Origin: Strobilurus pachycystidiatus
Lineage: Eukaryota > Basidiomycota > Agaricomycetes > Agaricales > Physalacriaceae
Length of the DNA: 64,000 bases
Assembly (NCBI GenBank): GCA_019915135.1
Contig: JAHLMK010000010.1
Location: 62,001 to 126,000, forward strand
Direction of reading: 5' to 3'
Both the position numbers and the translations under genes were made by a program. The notes below the pieces were generated by a model. That model did no database searches and had not been told where the DNA came from. It worked only from the letters and a program-made list of their open reading frames with translations. Of this stretch, positions 23,979 through 35,009 are shown in pieces; the first letter of the stretch is position 1; each line of letters starts with the position of its first letter.

Positions 23979-24247
23979 ATTTCAGAGGGTTCCCGAATCA
24001 AGATATCATCGACCTCGACAATGAGTGAGTAGGTATGTATGTATGTGACTATCGGTTGTGTATGAATGCGGGGGTGAGTGTAAGTATGTAAGTATGCTAG
24101 ATATGATTTATAGAAAGGGACGAAGAAAACAGAGGTACAACAAGCAGGACGAAGAGAACCGGAAAAATAAGATACTGCACAACAAATGCCGCAAGCGTTG
24201 GGTATAGAGATGATGACGGACAGTCACAACAGCAACAGGACGAAGGA
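23979..24247. other. Convergent 3' ends with a GTAT/TGAG-rich simple repeat
   Basis: The stretch 24025-24095 is made of TATG/GTAAG/GAGT-like short units (e.g. GTATGTATGTATGTG). It lies between the Kar5-like (+) and LARP (-) gene ends and is probably shared 3' UTR. Confidence 0.5.
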
Positions 24248-27200
24248 CTAAGACTTGACGTCCACGTAGCCGGCTTCACCTCCAAGGACAAAGACAACGT
24301 CGTCTTCGTCATCTTCCTCGTCTTTGCCGTCGTCCTGCTCAAGATATGTGTCGTCGGGCGTCACTGGGGACGCCTCGCTAGTGGCCTTCGTACTGGAAGA
24401 CCCGCCCTCCCTTGCCTGCGTCGGAAGGACGTATCGCTCCCAATCAAGCGACCGCACAGACTCGCCAGAGGGATGCACCTCCACCACAGAGGACAACACC
24501 AGCACCTCCCGCACCAGATTCGCATCCTCCCCACCAGTCAGCTGTTTGACGCGATTGAACGAAGCCAGCAGCGGAATTGGAATCCATCCTTGAGTATCCA
24601 TCTGTCAAGAAGAAGAAGAAGTCCTTTGTCAATAAACTGCCCAGAAAGGAGCATGATAGAACGTCGTACGTGTTTCCTCAGGAACAGATCCTGTGCCATG
24701 TTCTGCATGCTGAGATAATACTCCACCTGGCCAAGCACCAGATATCTCGTCGTGTCCAATGGGAAGGACAGCATCGATAGCGGTGTTGGGAGAGGCGGCA
24801 TGCTGGGGCTGGGCGCGGGAACCCCACTGAGCGGGGCCATCGTCGATTGCAGAACAACAGGACTCTCAGCTTGCGGTGGAGGCGGGCCTCGATACCCGCC
24901 GCTATCATAGTCGTAGTATCCACCCATGCCGAATTGGGGTGGCGGATACATCGGGCCACCATAGTATCCCTCCCCGTACCGCATTCCTTCTCCGCCAGAG
25001 AACGAGTGCGGAGCGTAAGGCTGCTGCTGAGGCGAGTAACCGCCTCTGCCATACCCACCACCACGCATTCCCCGACCGCGCCCGTATCCTCTACCTCTTC
25101 CTCGCCGGTCGTGGCCACCGCGTTCAGTGGCATAGCCGCCGTGGCCACCGCGTTCAGTGGCATAGCCGCCGTGACCACCGCGTTCAGTGGGATAGCCGCT
25201 GTAACCACCGCGATCAACAGTATAGCCGCCCCAAAATCCTCCGCGCTTGCCTCTCAATGTCGGGGAGAACGACGGTCGCTCCTGCTGGGGACTTCCGCCG
25301 TTCAAATCGTCGGTCTTTTCTTCGCCTATCCACCCTTCGGTGTTCCCATTCGTATAGTCATGTTTCTCCCTTTCCCTCTCCCTGTCCCTCAGCCGCTGTC
25401 TTCTTCCTTGTTCTTCGACTGCCAGTCTAACAGCGTAACCCGTACCACTCGCCGCCCCAAATCCATATCCGAAGTCCCGTACTGTCAACTCAGTGTCCTC
25501 TTCGGGAGGGGCCCCGTAGGTCGGAACGTTATTCCGTGTAGAGGAATGCGATAGATTATGTTCATGTTGAGGGAAATGCGCAGGCTGCGTCGCCTGTTGA
25601 TACTGCGCTGCATGATTTTCGGCATCGCTGCCATTCGAAACGTGGTTATTGAAATTGGGAGGTGCGGCAGGAGAGTACTCGGGGATACGAAGAGGAGCAA
25701 GAGGAGGGTGTTCAGTGGGAGGCGACTGAGGTGCGGAAGGTGCGTGTGGCGGCGCATCTGCACCAGCGTACGTCTGCGCACTTGGCGTTTCTTCTTCTTC
25801 GACGCTAGTGTTTGGCGACGTAGTGGTCCCAAACTCCCATTTTGGTGCAGATTCCGTAAGGTCTATCACCCCGTTGACTGCGGCCAACCTCTTGCCCTTC
25901 GCATCGGGGGCGCCACCAATGGAGAGGCCTGACAGAGACTTCTCAATTTCATGAGCAGTAATACTACTCTGAGGAGCAGGACTTGGAGCTTGACTGCTCC
26001 CTGGTAAGCCAACACTGCCGAACACAACATTCCGCCACTTCTCGTCATCTTTGTCTTGGGCGCGCTCAAGTGCGGGTCCGGCGACAGCAGCAGAGTCTTC
26101 AGGTCGGGGCAGTTTCGTGACTGCTATCTCAGAAGGGGTATACATAGACACTTCGCCGTTCGTCGTCACCGGCAGAGCCTGCTGAAGATGTTCCGAGGGC
26201 TGACCGGTCGGCGGATATTCGGCTTGAGAGTGCGGCTGATAGGGCAGATGTGGTTGGTGATAAGGGTAACCCATGTATTCCGGTGTGTGATGTCCGGAGC
26301 CCGGTGCGTTGTAGCCGTTCCAATACATGTATGGCTGAGGTGACTGACTGTAGTCAAACTGGTGAGGTGGAGGAGGGGGATACATCGGATAAGGAGACGG
26401 CAGAGGCATGTGCTGATGTTGTGGGGGCGTTTGACTGGGATGATGGCTGTGTAAGTACATCGGTGCCGAAGGCGGAGGATAGTATGCGGACGCATGCACG
26501 GATCGTGGAGGGAATGTGAAGGAGGGGTCGTAGGGCTGTGGGGGAAGCGCTTGAGGATGAGACTGAGGCGAGTTTACATGCGATGAGCGACCTGTGTTAA
26601 AGACATTATCATTGTCGTCGGGGAGCCGCCTGCCTCGGAGAACCCTCGGACTCGATGTTTGGCTCTGGACACGCGAATGTGCTCTGCTTGGGTTCTGCGA
26701 GCCGGACGCCGAGCCGCCGGGTGTACTCCGTCGCTGGCGCGACAAAGAGTGAGAGGTCGACGGATTTCGCGAATGTGAGCTGGCCTGAGAGCGGCGAGCA
26801 GCATCGACGGCGGCGCGCATCTCCTGTGGAGGAATCGGCACCCATTTTGATTTTTCGCCTGCATGATGATTTGGTCAATGAATGATTGGATGGAATGGAA
26901 TGGAACGCACCTTTTCGAGGCGCGGGCTCGGTCTGGGTGGCGGAGGTCGTCGTGTTCGGCAATGTCGCTGTTCCAACGGTCGGCCAGCTTTCCGCGTCGC
27001 CCGTCTGCGCGGGAGGCGCTCGCTGGGGAACCCGTACTACAAAAGGGTCATCGTCGTCAATTACTGAGCCGTCCAAAGATGTCTGCGATGTCGACGGTAT
27101 CGAAGGGCGGCTATCCGACGTCCGCCGACTGTTGAACTGTTCCTTTCGGATATCCCAGACGGTTTTCGCGTCATTCGCGACGTCCAATGTTGGCGAAGAT

Positions 27201-27400
27201 GGTCGGGTAACGAGGATCACAGACGAGCTGGGCGTCGTCACCGTCGACGGCGACTTTGAGACAGATGTGTGGACGGTGCTGGGCGCCGTCGTGGTCGGCG
27301 TGGCGCTACTCGTCGATGTTCGCTGAACGTCATTAGGCGACCGAGCGGCGATATTTTTCTTGGCAAGATCTGCGTACGACAGCCTCGAGGGAGTCGCCAT
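24248..27400 (-). CDS. La-motif RNA-binding protein (LARP family)
   Basis: Cytoplasmic RNA-binding protein, relative of yeast Sro9/Slf1 and animal LARP1/4, likely tied to mRNA stability or translation. Start ATG 27400 (MATPSRLSYADLAKK). About 850 residues of mostly disordered sequence follow: Ser/Thr/Pro-rich, then His/Tyr/Pro-rich (PMYPPPPPHQFDYSQS), then an RGG-like box (RRGRGRGYGRGRGMRGGG) with four 10-residue repeats. The La-type winged helix is near the C-terminus: RYLVLGQVEYYLSMQNMAQ and DLFLRKH, joined across an intron (GTACGACG to TTGACAG, about 24676-24602) to MDTQGWIPIPLLASFNRVKQ. An acidic tail (DDGKDEEDDEDDVVFVLGG) ends at 24248. An intron near 26860 joins exon 1. La-domain residues are well conserved, so the assignment is strong. 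Confidence 0.9.
25111..25230. repeat. Four 30-bp coding minisatellite units in the LARP gene
   Basis: Units begin at 25111, 25141, 25171 and 25201, each 30 bp, encoding GGYATERGGH-like decapeptides on the minus strand. The first two are identical, the third has two changes, and the fourth is diverged (GGYTVDRGGY). Length is in frame, so copy number can vary without breaking the gene. Confidence 0.9.
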
Positions 27401-27963
27401 CGATATCAGCGGGCTCGAAGGGACCGCGAGTGATGAAGAGGCGGCGGCGATGGAGGCAAGAGTGAGGGCGGGATTGGCGGCCCAAGTGGTAGAACACTGT
27501 AGAAGGGGGTATCTGTTTGCCCTTATTATGGAAGGCCGCTCATGCGGCTTGAAGGTTTCAATGATCTCGATTACAGAGAATTCAGAAATATGGAGGAGAC
27601 GATTGGATCAGCGCGTGTAGCCTTCTTGTTAGTAACGACACTGCACCGGCAACATTCTTACTAACAGAATCTACACTTAGACGGCAAGACAAGAAAACTC
27701 CAAGATCGCATACTGTACTCTGAGTATAAACCATTGACAATTGTCCAAGGCGGTACGACTTATTTCGGCGCTAGTCATGAGTGCAACTGGAAGGTCACAA
27801 GAGTTGCAAGAGAGCAGAAACTTCTACCTTGAAGACCGAAACCTCCCAGTATACACACCGTCTCAGCCTAGTCTCCTCAATTCTCAACCGCACGAACATA
27901 AGTATCAACTATCATTCCAACGGACCAACCGGGATACATATCATAAATCAAAACACCTTGGCC
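27401..27963. other. 563-bp intergenic region upstream of LARP
   Basis: Presumed LARP promoter and 3' UTR of the Pmp3 paralogue. Small frames only; nothing recognisable. Confidence 0.4.
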
Positions 27964-28481
27964 TCAAACAGCGCCGTACGCGGGAGGCTGCGCGTTGGGC
28001 TGTTGACTCTGCTGAATAAGAGCAGGCTCGTAGACCCCAGCACCGATGTCTATCGCCGCAGTAAATACATGACTTTAATTGGAGGTGACACGTACAGATA
28101 TACCCGCCGGGACCATAGCGCTCGTCGGCCTTCATCTTCTTATAGATGAGCCAGAAGGCATGCTGTGTTGACCCCAGTGAGAAGACACAGCTAGAATCGT
28201 GCGCTGTTCGAACTCACAATGTGGCCAGGGAGAACTCCAACTCTAGCAGACGTCGCAGGCCGAGTCAGTATAGCAATCAAATATCCGCCAAGCTGCCAGA
28301 CTCACAACGTAAGGAGGATATTGATGAGGAGATCACAGCTACAGAGTCCCGAGACGAAGAGAGCAGCAATAGGTGGACAGAAGATAGCGACCTAGACATC
28401 AATAATTTGAACGCCATTGAAGAGCCTCAGACGTCAAAGAGAGCATACAACGCAAAGCAAGATATCAGAGCCCTTGACCAT
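27964..28481 (-). CDS. PMP3: Plasma-membrane proteolipid 3 (Pmp3/UPF0057), copy 1
   Basis: Small two-helix membrane proteolipid; the family stabilises plasma membrane potential and salt tolerance. Five exons spliced by eye: MVKGSDILLCV; VAIFCPPIAALFVSGL then CSCDLLINILLTL; VGVLPGHI; HAFWLIYKKMKADERYGPGG; YIGAGVYEPALIQQSQQ, ending PPAYGAV with TGA at 27964. Introns: GTATGCTC-TCTAG, GTGAGTCT-TGCTAG, GTGAGTTC-ACACAG and GTACGTG-GATAG. The PP-x-A and CSCDLLIN-x-x-L-T-L-x-G motifs define the family. About 98 residues, longer than the usual 52-60 because of a Gln/Pro/Tyr tail seen in fungal members. No single exon is long, so it is easily missed. A paralogue lies at 46160-46679. Confidence 0.88.
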
Positions 28482-28840
28482 GACTAGACGACGCGCGTAT
28501 TGGCAGGATGTGGTTCGGGATGAGTACCAATCTGCTGTGCCGACCCGTCGAGACCTGGCACGTGATGAAGATCGCGCAGTAAAAGTACTTAAAAGTTTTA
28601 ATAAAAGTTACTACTAAAACGGTTTTAACGGCCGTTCGGCTCAAGCTGAGCGACGAGCGTTGAACGTTGAGGCCTTGAGGTTGGTATCGAATTTAGTTTT
28701 TTTATTTCGTCGACAGATAGAAACACAGCAATTAAATGTAGGTATTTGCGAAGAAAGACTAGAATACACGACATATGTCCCAAGTACACGAATAGATGAA
28801 AGTTAGATGGGCAGAAAACATTAAGTATTATAGATATTGT
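28482..28840. other. 359-bp intergenic region with small palindromes
   Basis: Lies between Pmp3 copy 1 and the 3' end of the G-alpha gene. The stretch around 28615-28660 contains short inverted repeats (AACGGTTTTAACGGCCGTT; CTCAAGCTGAGCG). No coding signal. Confidence 0.35.
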
Positions 28841-30970
28841 TTACAAGATGTTGGTCTGTGCCAGAGCTTTGACGAGGAGTTGTTCTTGGACTGAAAGTGG
28901 GTAAGTTCAAGGTTCCCAGACCGACCAAAGGACGCGACTCACCTTCTTTGATAACGATAGCTGTGGATACAGTGTCCTAGGAAGGAAGAAGGAGATTAGA
29001 ACAGCCTGCACTGCAGAACGTGAAGCACAAGCTTACAACGGCGCAGGTTAGATGAGGGTATATCTTCCGCTTCTTAGGAGAAGCCTGGTTGTGCAAAGCA
29101 GTGAAGACGTCCGATAAATCTGTCCCGCGCTCAGTACGACCAAACGACAACAATGATGGATGGATGGCGCCCACATTTAGCAACATGTTCGACGTCGTTG
29201 GGTTTGTCTTTATAGTTGGGTACATAGCGACTGAATTGGATGCCGCTCTTCAGGTGCGAGGCCAGGATGTCCATCTTGTTGAGAAATAGGATGAGGCTAA
29301 CGCTCACGAGGAGCTTGTTGCTACAAATCATCTTCCACAGTTTGAACGAGTCCGCCTACAGTACGATTGAATCAACACCTCGAGAGATCATGCAGGAGAA
29401 AGGACATACCAGTCGGTTGACAGTATTATCTTCAACCAGTACCTGGTTGAATGCTACGACATGTCAACCTCGAAGTTGAACTATGGTATGAGGTGAATAG
29501 CCTACCTGATATCGGTGCCAAAAAGATAATAGCTGTCACTGCGGGGTTATCAGGATGTGAAATCGCAGTCAATACTAGCAAGGCACGAACCGTCATCGAA
29601 GAACTGTGCCCACTTGGCTGCGAAGGGACATCAACACCATCCACCCCTCAAGCGAGCGAAAGACATACCACGTTGATTCCGACTGCCTCCTACATCATAG
29701 ATTATCCACTGCTTCTCCGAATAAGTACCTGCCGACAAGGAATCTAGCGCAATAAGCAGACGATCCCTCTCCTCCGGCCGAGAAACACGTACTATCCAAG
29801 GGAATTCTATGCTCTTCCGGTCCAAGGGTTTTGACCTTGTGACCGAAGTAATATGAATTCCATGTGTTGTTGAAACAGACAGGTGTAAATAACGTACTCG
29901 GGCGCGCAAAATGTCATCTAAGCGACCGTGATGGATCAACAGTTGGGTCAGAGAGGGTTTGTCAGGAAGAAGCGTGTGCACTGCTTACTAGCTGTAGGAA
30001 CATATCGTTCATCGGTGATCCTCGTTATGTCCTCCAAGAAGCTGCGGAGCGGATGGGTCGTGTCAACAAAAAGATCGACAGCGCGCTGATCACTCACAAG
30101 CCCGGCTGGTTTTTCAGGTATATAGAGCTCGCAGCCAGCATGGACTGCACGGTGCCGTCCTCCCACAGCGTGACCATATCCTCCGCGCACGCCTGCAGGA
30201 TCCGGCGGTCAGACTCGTCGACCTTCTTCATGGCGTTCCGCTCCGGTGAAGTACTGGGCGTCTGCCGCCGCCGCAGAAAGTTCTTCCAGCCAGTCCCCGA
30301 GCGCACTTGGATCTCCGACGCCTTGTCGGGATGGTAGCGCCTCGAGTCCCCGAGTTCCTGATCTGCCAGTGCGGGGAGCACCATGGAGCCTGATATTCGG
30401 CGCGTGAGCGAGTCCTCGACCTCCTTGAGCGGGCGGAGGCTGAAGCGTATGCGCTTCATCGCGTCGGACTCGAGCGAGGGACTGGTCGGGCGGTTTGGCG
30501 TGCTAACCGACGATAACAGATCGAGAATGAAGTTGATAGAGCGGATTAGATTAAGTTGGATGATGGGCCGCCATAGCTCAGCCTTAATGACGATCAGTCT
30601 TGGTTTGGCAGTCACCGCCACAATGCAACCAATCCTCACCTCTTCCTGGAATGTTGTGGGCGCAAAGCGGAGGTAAAAGTTCTTGAGGACGGTGGATTTG
30701 CCCGACTCGGCTTGTCCTGGGCGCGGGTTCAGACGTCGGGAGAATGGCAGCGAAGGGCGAATGCGCACCTAGCAGGAGAAGTTTGACACCAGACTGCTTT
30801 TTTCGCTGCTCCTTGTCGATGCTTATTGCGCGGTCGATTGCCTCGCTGATCTTCTTCGCCTCGGCCTCCTGTTGCAGACGTGTCAAGCGTGCCTCCTCAT
30901 CGGCGTCGGGCGGGTTCGCTGGCGGCCACGACCCGTCTGTTGACTGGCGACCGACAGAGTTGACGCGCAT
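28841..30970 (-). CDS. G-protein alpha subunit-like GTPase, divergent basidiomycete class
   Basis: Heterotrimeric G-alpha fold, membrane-associated signalling switch. Start ATG 30970 (MRVNSVGRQSTDG). P-loop: KLLLLGQAESGKST, assembled across an intron near 30770. A helical domain with a long Ser/Arg-rich insert follows (30640-30130, including RRISGSMVLPALADQELGD). Switch I: DDILRARVR. Switch II: YDVGGSRNQR. Then TAIIFLAPISAFNQVLVEDN, base motif LFLNKMDI, TCAVDT, and the C-terminal helix EVQEQLLVKALAQTNIL with TAA at 28841. Ten or more introns. Unlike classical fungal Gpa proteins it lacks an N-terminal MGxxxS myristoylation signal. It also has Ser where the catalytic Gln of DVGGQ normally sits. 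All nucleotide-binding motifs are present, so it should bind GTP, but hydrolysis may be slow. Confidence 0.88.
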
Positions 30971-31431
30971 CGCACTGGCAGGGGGGTGGAGGGAAGATTG
31001 AGGCGTGCCCTGGGCGTGCCTCGGACGATGATATGTATAGCAGCTAAAGAGTTGTGGTGATCGGTGTATTTCAAAATGATCAGTCGCACCTCGGAATATC
31101 TCAGTGTCAGCTCGCCTATAGCTATCCTGCTGGGTCGAGACTTTTGACGGCATTTGTCTGGAAATACACTACGTATACTTCTGCCGCGTACAACAGCTAG
31201 GATGACCAGAGAAGCTTCCATCCGAGTCGTGGGGGCCGTCGGCTGTTGTCGGTGCCCACATCTCAGTATAGACGACAGTAAAGATTCGCAGGGAGGTCAC
31301 CCAATCATTGGCTGGCCTATCTACCGGCACCTTCACCAGGCAGTTGCCCCTGCAGTTTTGAATGCTCTCATGACAAGAAATCTGACAAAGATAGCATCTC
31401 TACACGGGCCATGCATCACATTCTGGCTAAG
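30971..31431. other. 461-bp region upstream of the G-alpha gene
   Basis: Holds the G-alpha promoter/5' UTR and the 3' UTR of the mitochondrial carrier. Minus-strand frames extending upstream of ATG 30970 begin with weak or out-of-frame starts. No feature seen. Confidence 0.35.
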
Positions 31432-32458
31432 TCAGAACTTGCGACTCAGTTCGTCATAAATCACGAATATAATCGCGCTAGAGGGTATAGAACGCGCTAT
31501 CGTGATCCCGCAACCTGCATACAGTCCACGAAGACCTTGTGCCCGCCACATATCTCTGAACGTCCCCGCAAACGAGGCCTTGCCGCGCAGCTCAGGGCGG
31601 AGCTCCGAGGCGGTCTGCATCGACGACTTGACGGTGTCTGCTGGGAACAGCGCAATGTTAAATGCAGCGCCAGCGCATGCACCTGACAGTGCGGATTCCC
31701 ATGGCTTCAAGGGGCGTGGTGTCGGTTCGTCTCGAATGAGGAACTTCCCGACAGCCTCTTTGGTCCCAAACCACGCTGCAGTCCCGCCCGTCTCGCGAAT
31801 GAACGTGCCCGTATGCCCTAACCAGAGCCCCCGGAACCCAGTGTCGCGCAATACAGATCTGAACACGGATATTGGCCCGGGAAGTTTCTGCCCAGGCTTG
31901 GCGGAGAGCATCTGTACTTGCATCTTGCACTTGACGAGCTCGATGGGCGTGAGGAGGAACGACGTGAATGCACCGGAGCCGGCAGCCGCGAGGCAGAGAT
32001 ACGCGAGGGGAAGTGGGAGTTGTGGATCAGATGTGTGGAGGAATTTCCGGATGAGGTTCTGGAATTCGCGGTATGTGAGAAAGAGACTCGCGTTTTCGGC
32101 CATGGCTCCCACTATGGGGGCTGGTAGTCCCTAGAGCAAAGCTTCAGATGAGATCAACGTGGCGCAGCAGGTCACTAACACGATACAAGCCGCTGATCCC
32201 TTCCTTGCGCCACGTCTGCTGTAAGCAGTCGATGGGCCCGTTGAACCTGGCCGTAGCGTCGAGCACCTGGGATTGCAGGCGCACTTTGGTGAGGTCGAAT
32301 GGATGCTCGAATACCTTGGAGACGATCCCCGCCGCCTGGAAACGAGCAGTCAACTTCCGGATAATCCCTGCTGATCAACTGAGAGTTCGTACGCTGCCAA
32401 AGGCGATGTCCTTGAGGCCACGTACAATGGTGGACGATGCAGTGAGCGTGTCTGGCAT
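31432..32458 (-). CDS. ORT1: Mitochondrial carrier, ornithine-type (Ort1-like)
   Basis: Inner-membrane exchanger of the SLC25 family; the nearest recognisable relatives carry ornithine between matrix and cytosol for arginine synthesis. Start ATG 32458 (MPDTLTASSTIVRGLKDIAF), with introns near 32390 and 32150 and then a long last exon. Three carrier repeats each carry PX[DE]XX[KR]: HPFDLTKVRLQ, TPIELVKCKMQ and FPADTVKSSMQ. Each is followed by the aromatic-belt partner (GISGLYRG, GFRGLWLGH, GLRGLYAGC). The end SSAIIFVIYDELSRKF closes with a stop at 31432. About 300 residues, full length. FPADTVKSSMQ and GCGITIARSIPSSA match ORT1/ARG11 proteins; substrate remains inferred. Confidence 0.87.
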
Positions 32459-33935
32459 TGTTTCCGTTGGGACATCCATCGCGGGTGATGGCCAAGCCGC
32501 TGCTCTAGTCTATTGCAGTTGTGGTTGCAGTAGACCCGATGTATGTAAATTTCCCAAAACTTTAATTGAGCCGGACCTCCGGACCGGTTGAGCTTTTGCG
32601 GCTGATTTTCACCAGACTTTCACTAACCTGCCTCACTAACGTCGGAGTTTGAATTCTATTCGGAAAGTTGTTCTCACGGACTCCCGCGCCGGTGTCGTTG
32701 GCGGGCGCACTAGCCCAACACTAGCCTCTGCAACTTGTGAATTGACGCAAATTGATAGAAAGTACTTACAGCTAGTAGATTTGATGCTTATGAACATGCT
32801 GTGGGCTCAGTCATACTGTGCTGATACTTCAGCTTGGGTAGGGAGAGGTTTGATACCGGTCTGCAAGTCTCTGCAAGTGTTGAAGTAGTTTCTGGCCTCT
32901 CTAGCGAGCTTTCGCAACAATATCTCTCATAGACATTGACCTGAGCAGCTTGCCCAGTGTAGCTACCCCGCGTCGCGTTGCCCTCGCGTCGCAGTAGTAG
33001 GTACCAGCGCGTGTAAGATATTAGGGCTCACTGAGTCACTCATGAGCAACCCACCCCACATGGCATTTTGTGACTTCCATTTTGGGCCACTTCTCGTTTG
33101 CACACCTTTCGTGCGCTCCCTCACAAGTTTTAAAGTGATTTTGCATACGAAGATCTATTGATTTGATTCATTGATATATTTCTGGACCTTTTCTTCAACA
33201 ACAACGATGATTTTGAACTTAAATAAGCCTTACACATTGAAAGACAGTGTTGTGCTTATTATAAACCAGGTTCTTCGTCCTTCTGGTTCTGGCGCGCTCA
33301 CAATGCACATAATGGTATTCAAAGCAGATCTTCGTCACCATTTACTCCATAAATCCTGTGTAGCAAGATGGGAGACTGATACTAATACGACGAGGCCCGA
33401 TTTGGAAGGTTTGTCATGCGTGACGACGTAGGTTGTTTATGGGTGAGCTATCTTACCAGATTAGGTCTGAGATTCAGACTCCGAAGTTAAGTAGTGAACG
33501 TTTGAACACTGCATCTTGACTAGAAAAGCAAATTCATGGCGCGCCGCAAATTGCGAAGAAATTCGAAAAATTCGTGGCATGTTCTCAAGCACTTTTTTGC
33601 TGCTCAGGATTTTTTTTCAGGGCTGTCGCACGCTCTCAGAGCAAGAACAATGAGAATTCACTAACCTCCGCCAAATTCTTCCCAATCGGGAGGACAGATG
33701 ATCGGCATGCGCTCCCGCCCAAAATGGCACTTGCTCCCGACTCTGAGGCGTACGGCTCCCACATTGCTTTCTACTGGCTGCAACTTTGATTGTGAGTGAG
33801 GCAAGCTGTTTCCTCTCTTCTCTCCTTCCTTTTCTCTCCTTTGCTTTCTCTTTTTCTTTTCTGTTGATTGTAATCAATAATAACAGGCACAAGCATCGAG
33901 CTCTTGCCTGCCGCATCCTGCTTTGCTTTGCTGCC
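32459..33935. other. 1.5-kb A+T-richer gap
   Basis: Between divergent genes ORT1-like (-) and RRF1 (+). Base composition falls (long T and A runs around 33130-33270, 33600 and 33820-33880), unlike neighbouring GC-rich exons. The 33171-33431 frame has no splice or homology support. A pyrimidine-rich tract (33820-33870) just before RRF1 fits a fungal core promoter. Nothing else identified; it may be decayed transposon sequence. Confidence 0.4.
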
Positions 33936-34802
33936 ATGTCACTCCTCCGCCCTCTGACCACGACGTGCCTCCGGCGCTCTCTATCTGCATCGTTCGCGCG
34001 CTCACTCTCCCGTCCTATCGTCGCCCCCCAACAGCAGCGCTACTATGCCAAAAAGGGCACCACCAACGCTGCCAAACTCGTGCCAGGCTCCCAACAGCCG
34101 CTCACCGACCCGGTCGCCCAGGCAGAATACGCGAAATGCGAAGACAAAATGAAGGCGGCGGTCGAGTGGTTCAGGAAGGACTGCGCGGACGGCGTGACGA
34201 GGGCAACTGGGCGCATAACACCAGCGTTGCTCAAAGACGTTCGCGTTAACGGCCAGGCGCTGCAGGAGATCGCGACGGTTGGCGTGCGCGATGGCAGCGT
34301 GTTGGTTGTGACCGTCTTTGAAGAGTCTGTGAGTGATTTTGTCTGTTCCGGTCAACATGTTCTAAACGTCTGCTTTGGCCAGTAGACTCTGAAGGATGTC
34401 GAAGGCGCCTTGTACGAAGCCAAACTACCCGGCATGACACCTCAACGCGCTGATTCCCGCACTATAAAATTGCCTGTTCCAAAGTATGGTCTTCTTCAGC
34501 CTCCCTTTGACCCACTCACCTCTTTAAGACCAACCGTGGACGCGAAGACTGAAATGGCGACCGGAGCCGGCAGGAAAGCGGAGGATGCGCGCGTCCAGTG
34601 CCGCAAATTTCACCAAGGAAGCGTCAAGAAGGGCAAATACGAAAAACGAAGCATCGAATTAGAGACGGTAACGCCTCCTCATTTACCTCACCACTCAAAC
34701 TCACTCTTCTTGTTCCAGTTCCAAAAACTACTCGACAAGTACGTAGGAGAAGTAGACAAGGTCCTCTCCGAGATCAAAAAGACGCTCGGCGTGTCCCGGT
34801 AA
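33936..34802 (+). CDS. RRF1: Mitochondrial ribosome recycling factor
   Basis: Splits post-termination mitochondrial ribosomes. Start ATG 33936 gives an Arg/Ser-rich mitochondrial presequence (MSLLRPLTTTCLRRSLSASF). The RRF core follows: KCEDKMKAAVEWFRKDC, GRITPALLKDVRV and LQEIATVGVRDGSVLVVTVF. Three introns: GTGAGTGA to CCAGTAG (after FEES), GTATGG to TTTAAG (after PVPK) and GTAACG to TTCCAG. They restore TLKDVEGALYEAKLPGMTPQ, AEDARVQCRKFHQG, FQKLLDKYVGEVDKVL and SEIKKTLGVSR before the TAA. The Arg-x-x-Arg-x-x-x-x ribosome-contact area is less canonical (DARVQCRKFHQGSVKK) but in place. About 235 residues. Assignment strong. Confidence 0.93.
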
Positions 34803-34968
34803 TACAATGCAGCATTGTCCGCTTCCCATATCCATTATACGACCCTTTCCGAGCGAGGTACGTTATTCTCGCACAACAATGGGGCCTTCGCGCTTGGGCC
34901 ACTCCGCATTGTCCGACGCGTGCCCTATCCTAATTTAGGTTGTGGACTGCCGTTCAACGTCTCTCTGC

Positions 34969-34974
34969 TATAAA
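34969..34974 (+). promoter_or_regulatory. TATA box of the 35010 gene
   Basis: TATAAA sits about 36 bp upstream of ATG 35010, in the short gap after RRF1. Placement would give a very short 5' leader. Confidence 0.45.
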
Positions 34975-35009
34975 GTCGCCGCCGCCCTGTTCTGCGATTC
35001 CGCCCAGCC

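Noticed and set aside
28660..28690. GTTGAACGTTGAGGCC block as a third copy of the DUF6535 upstream repeat
   Set aside because: Similarity is limited to about 12 bases and does not extend.
33171..33520. Possible RNA gene (GAAGTTAAGTAG string resembling 5S rRNA)
   Set aside because: Only about ten bases match; flanking helices and the A/C box internal promoter of 5S rRNA are absent.
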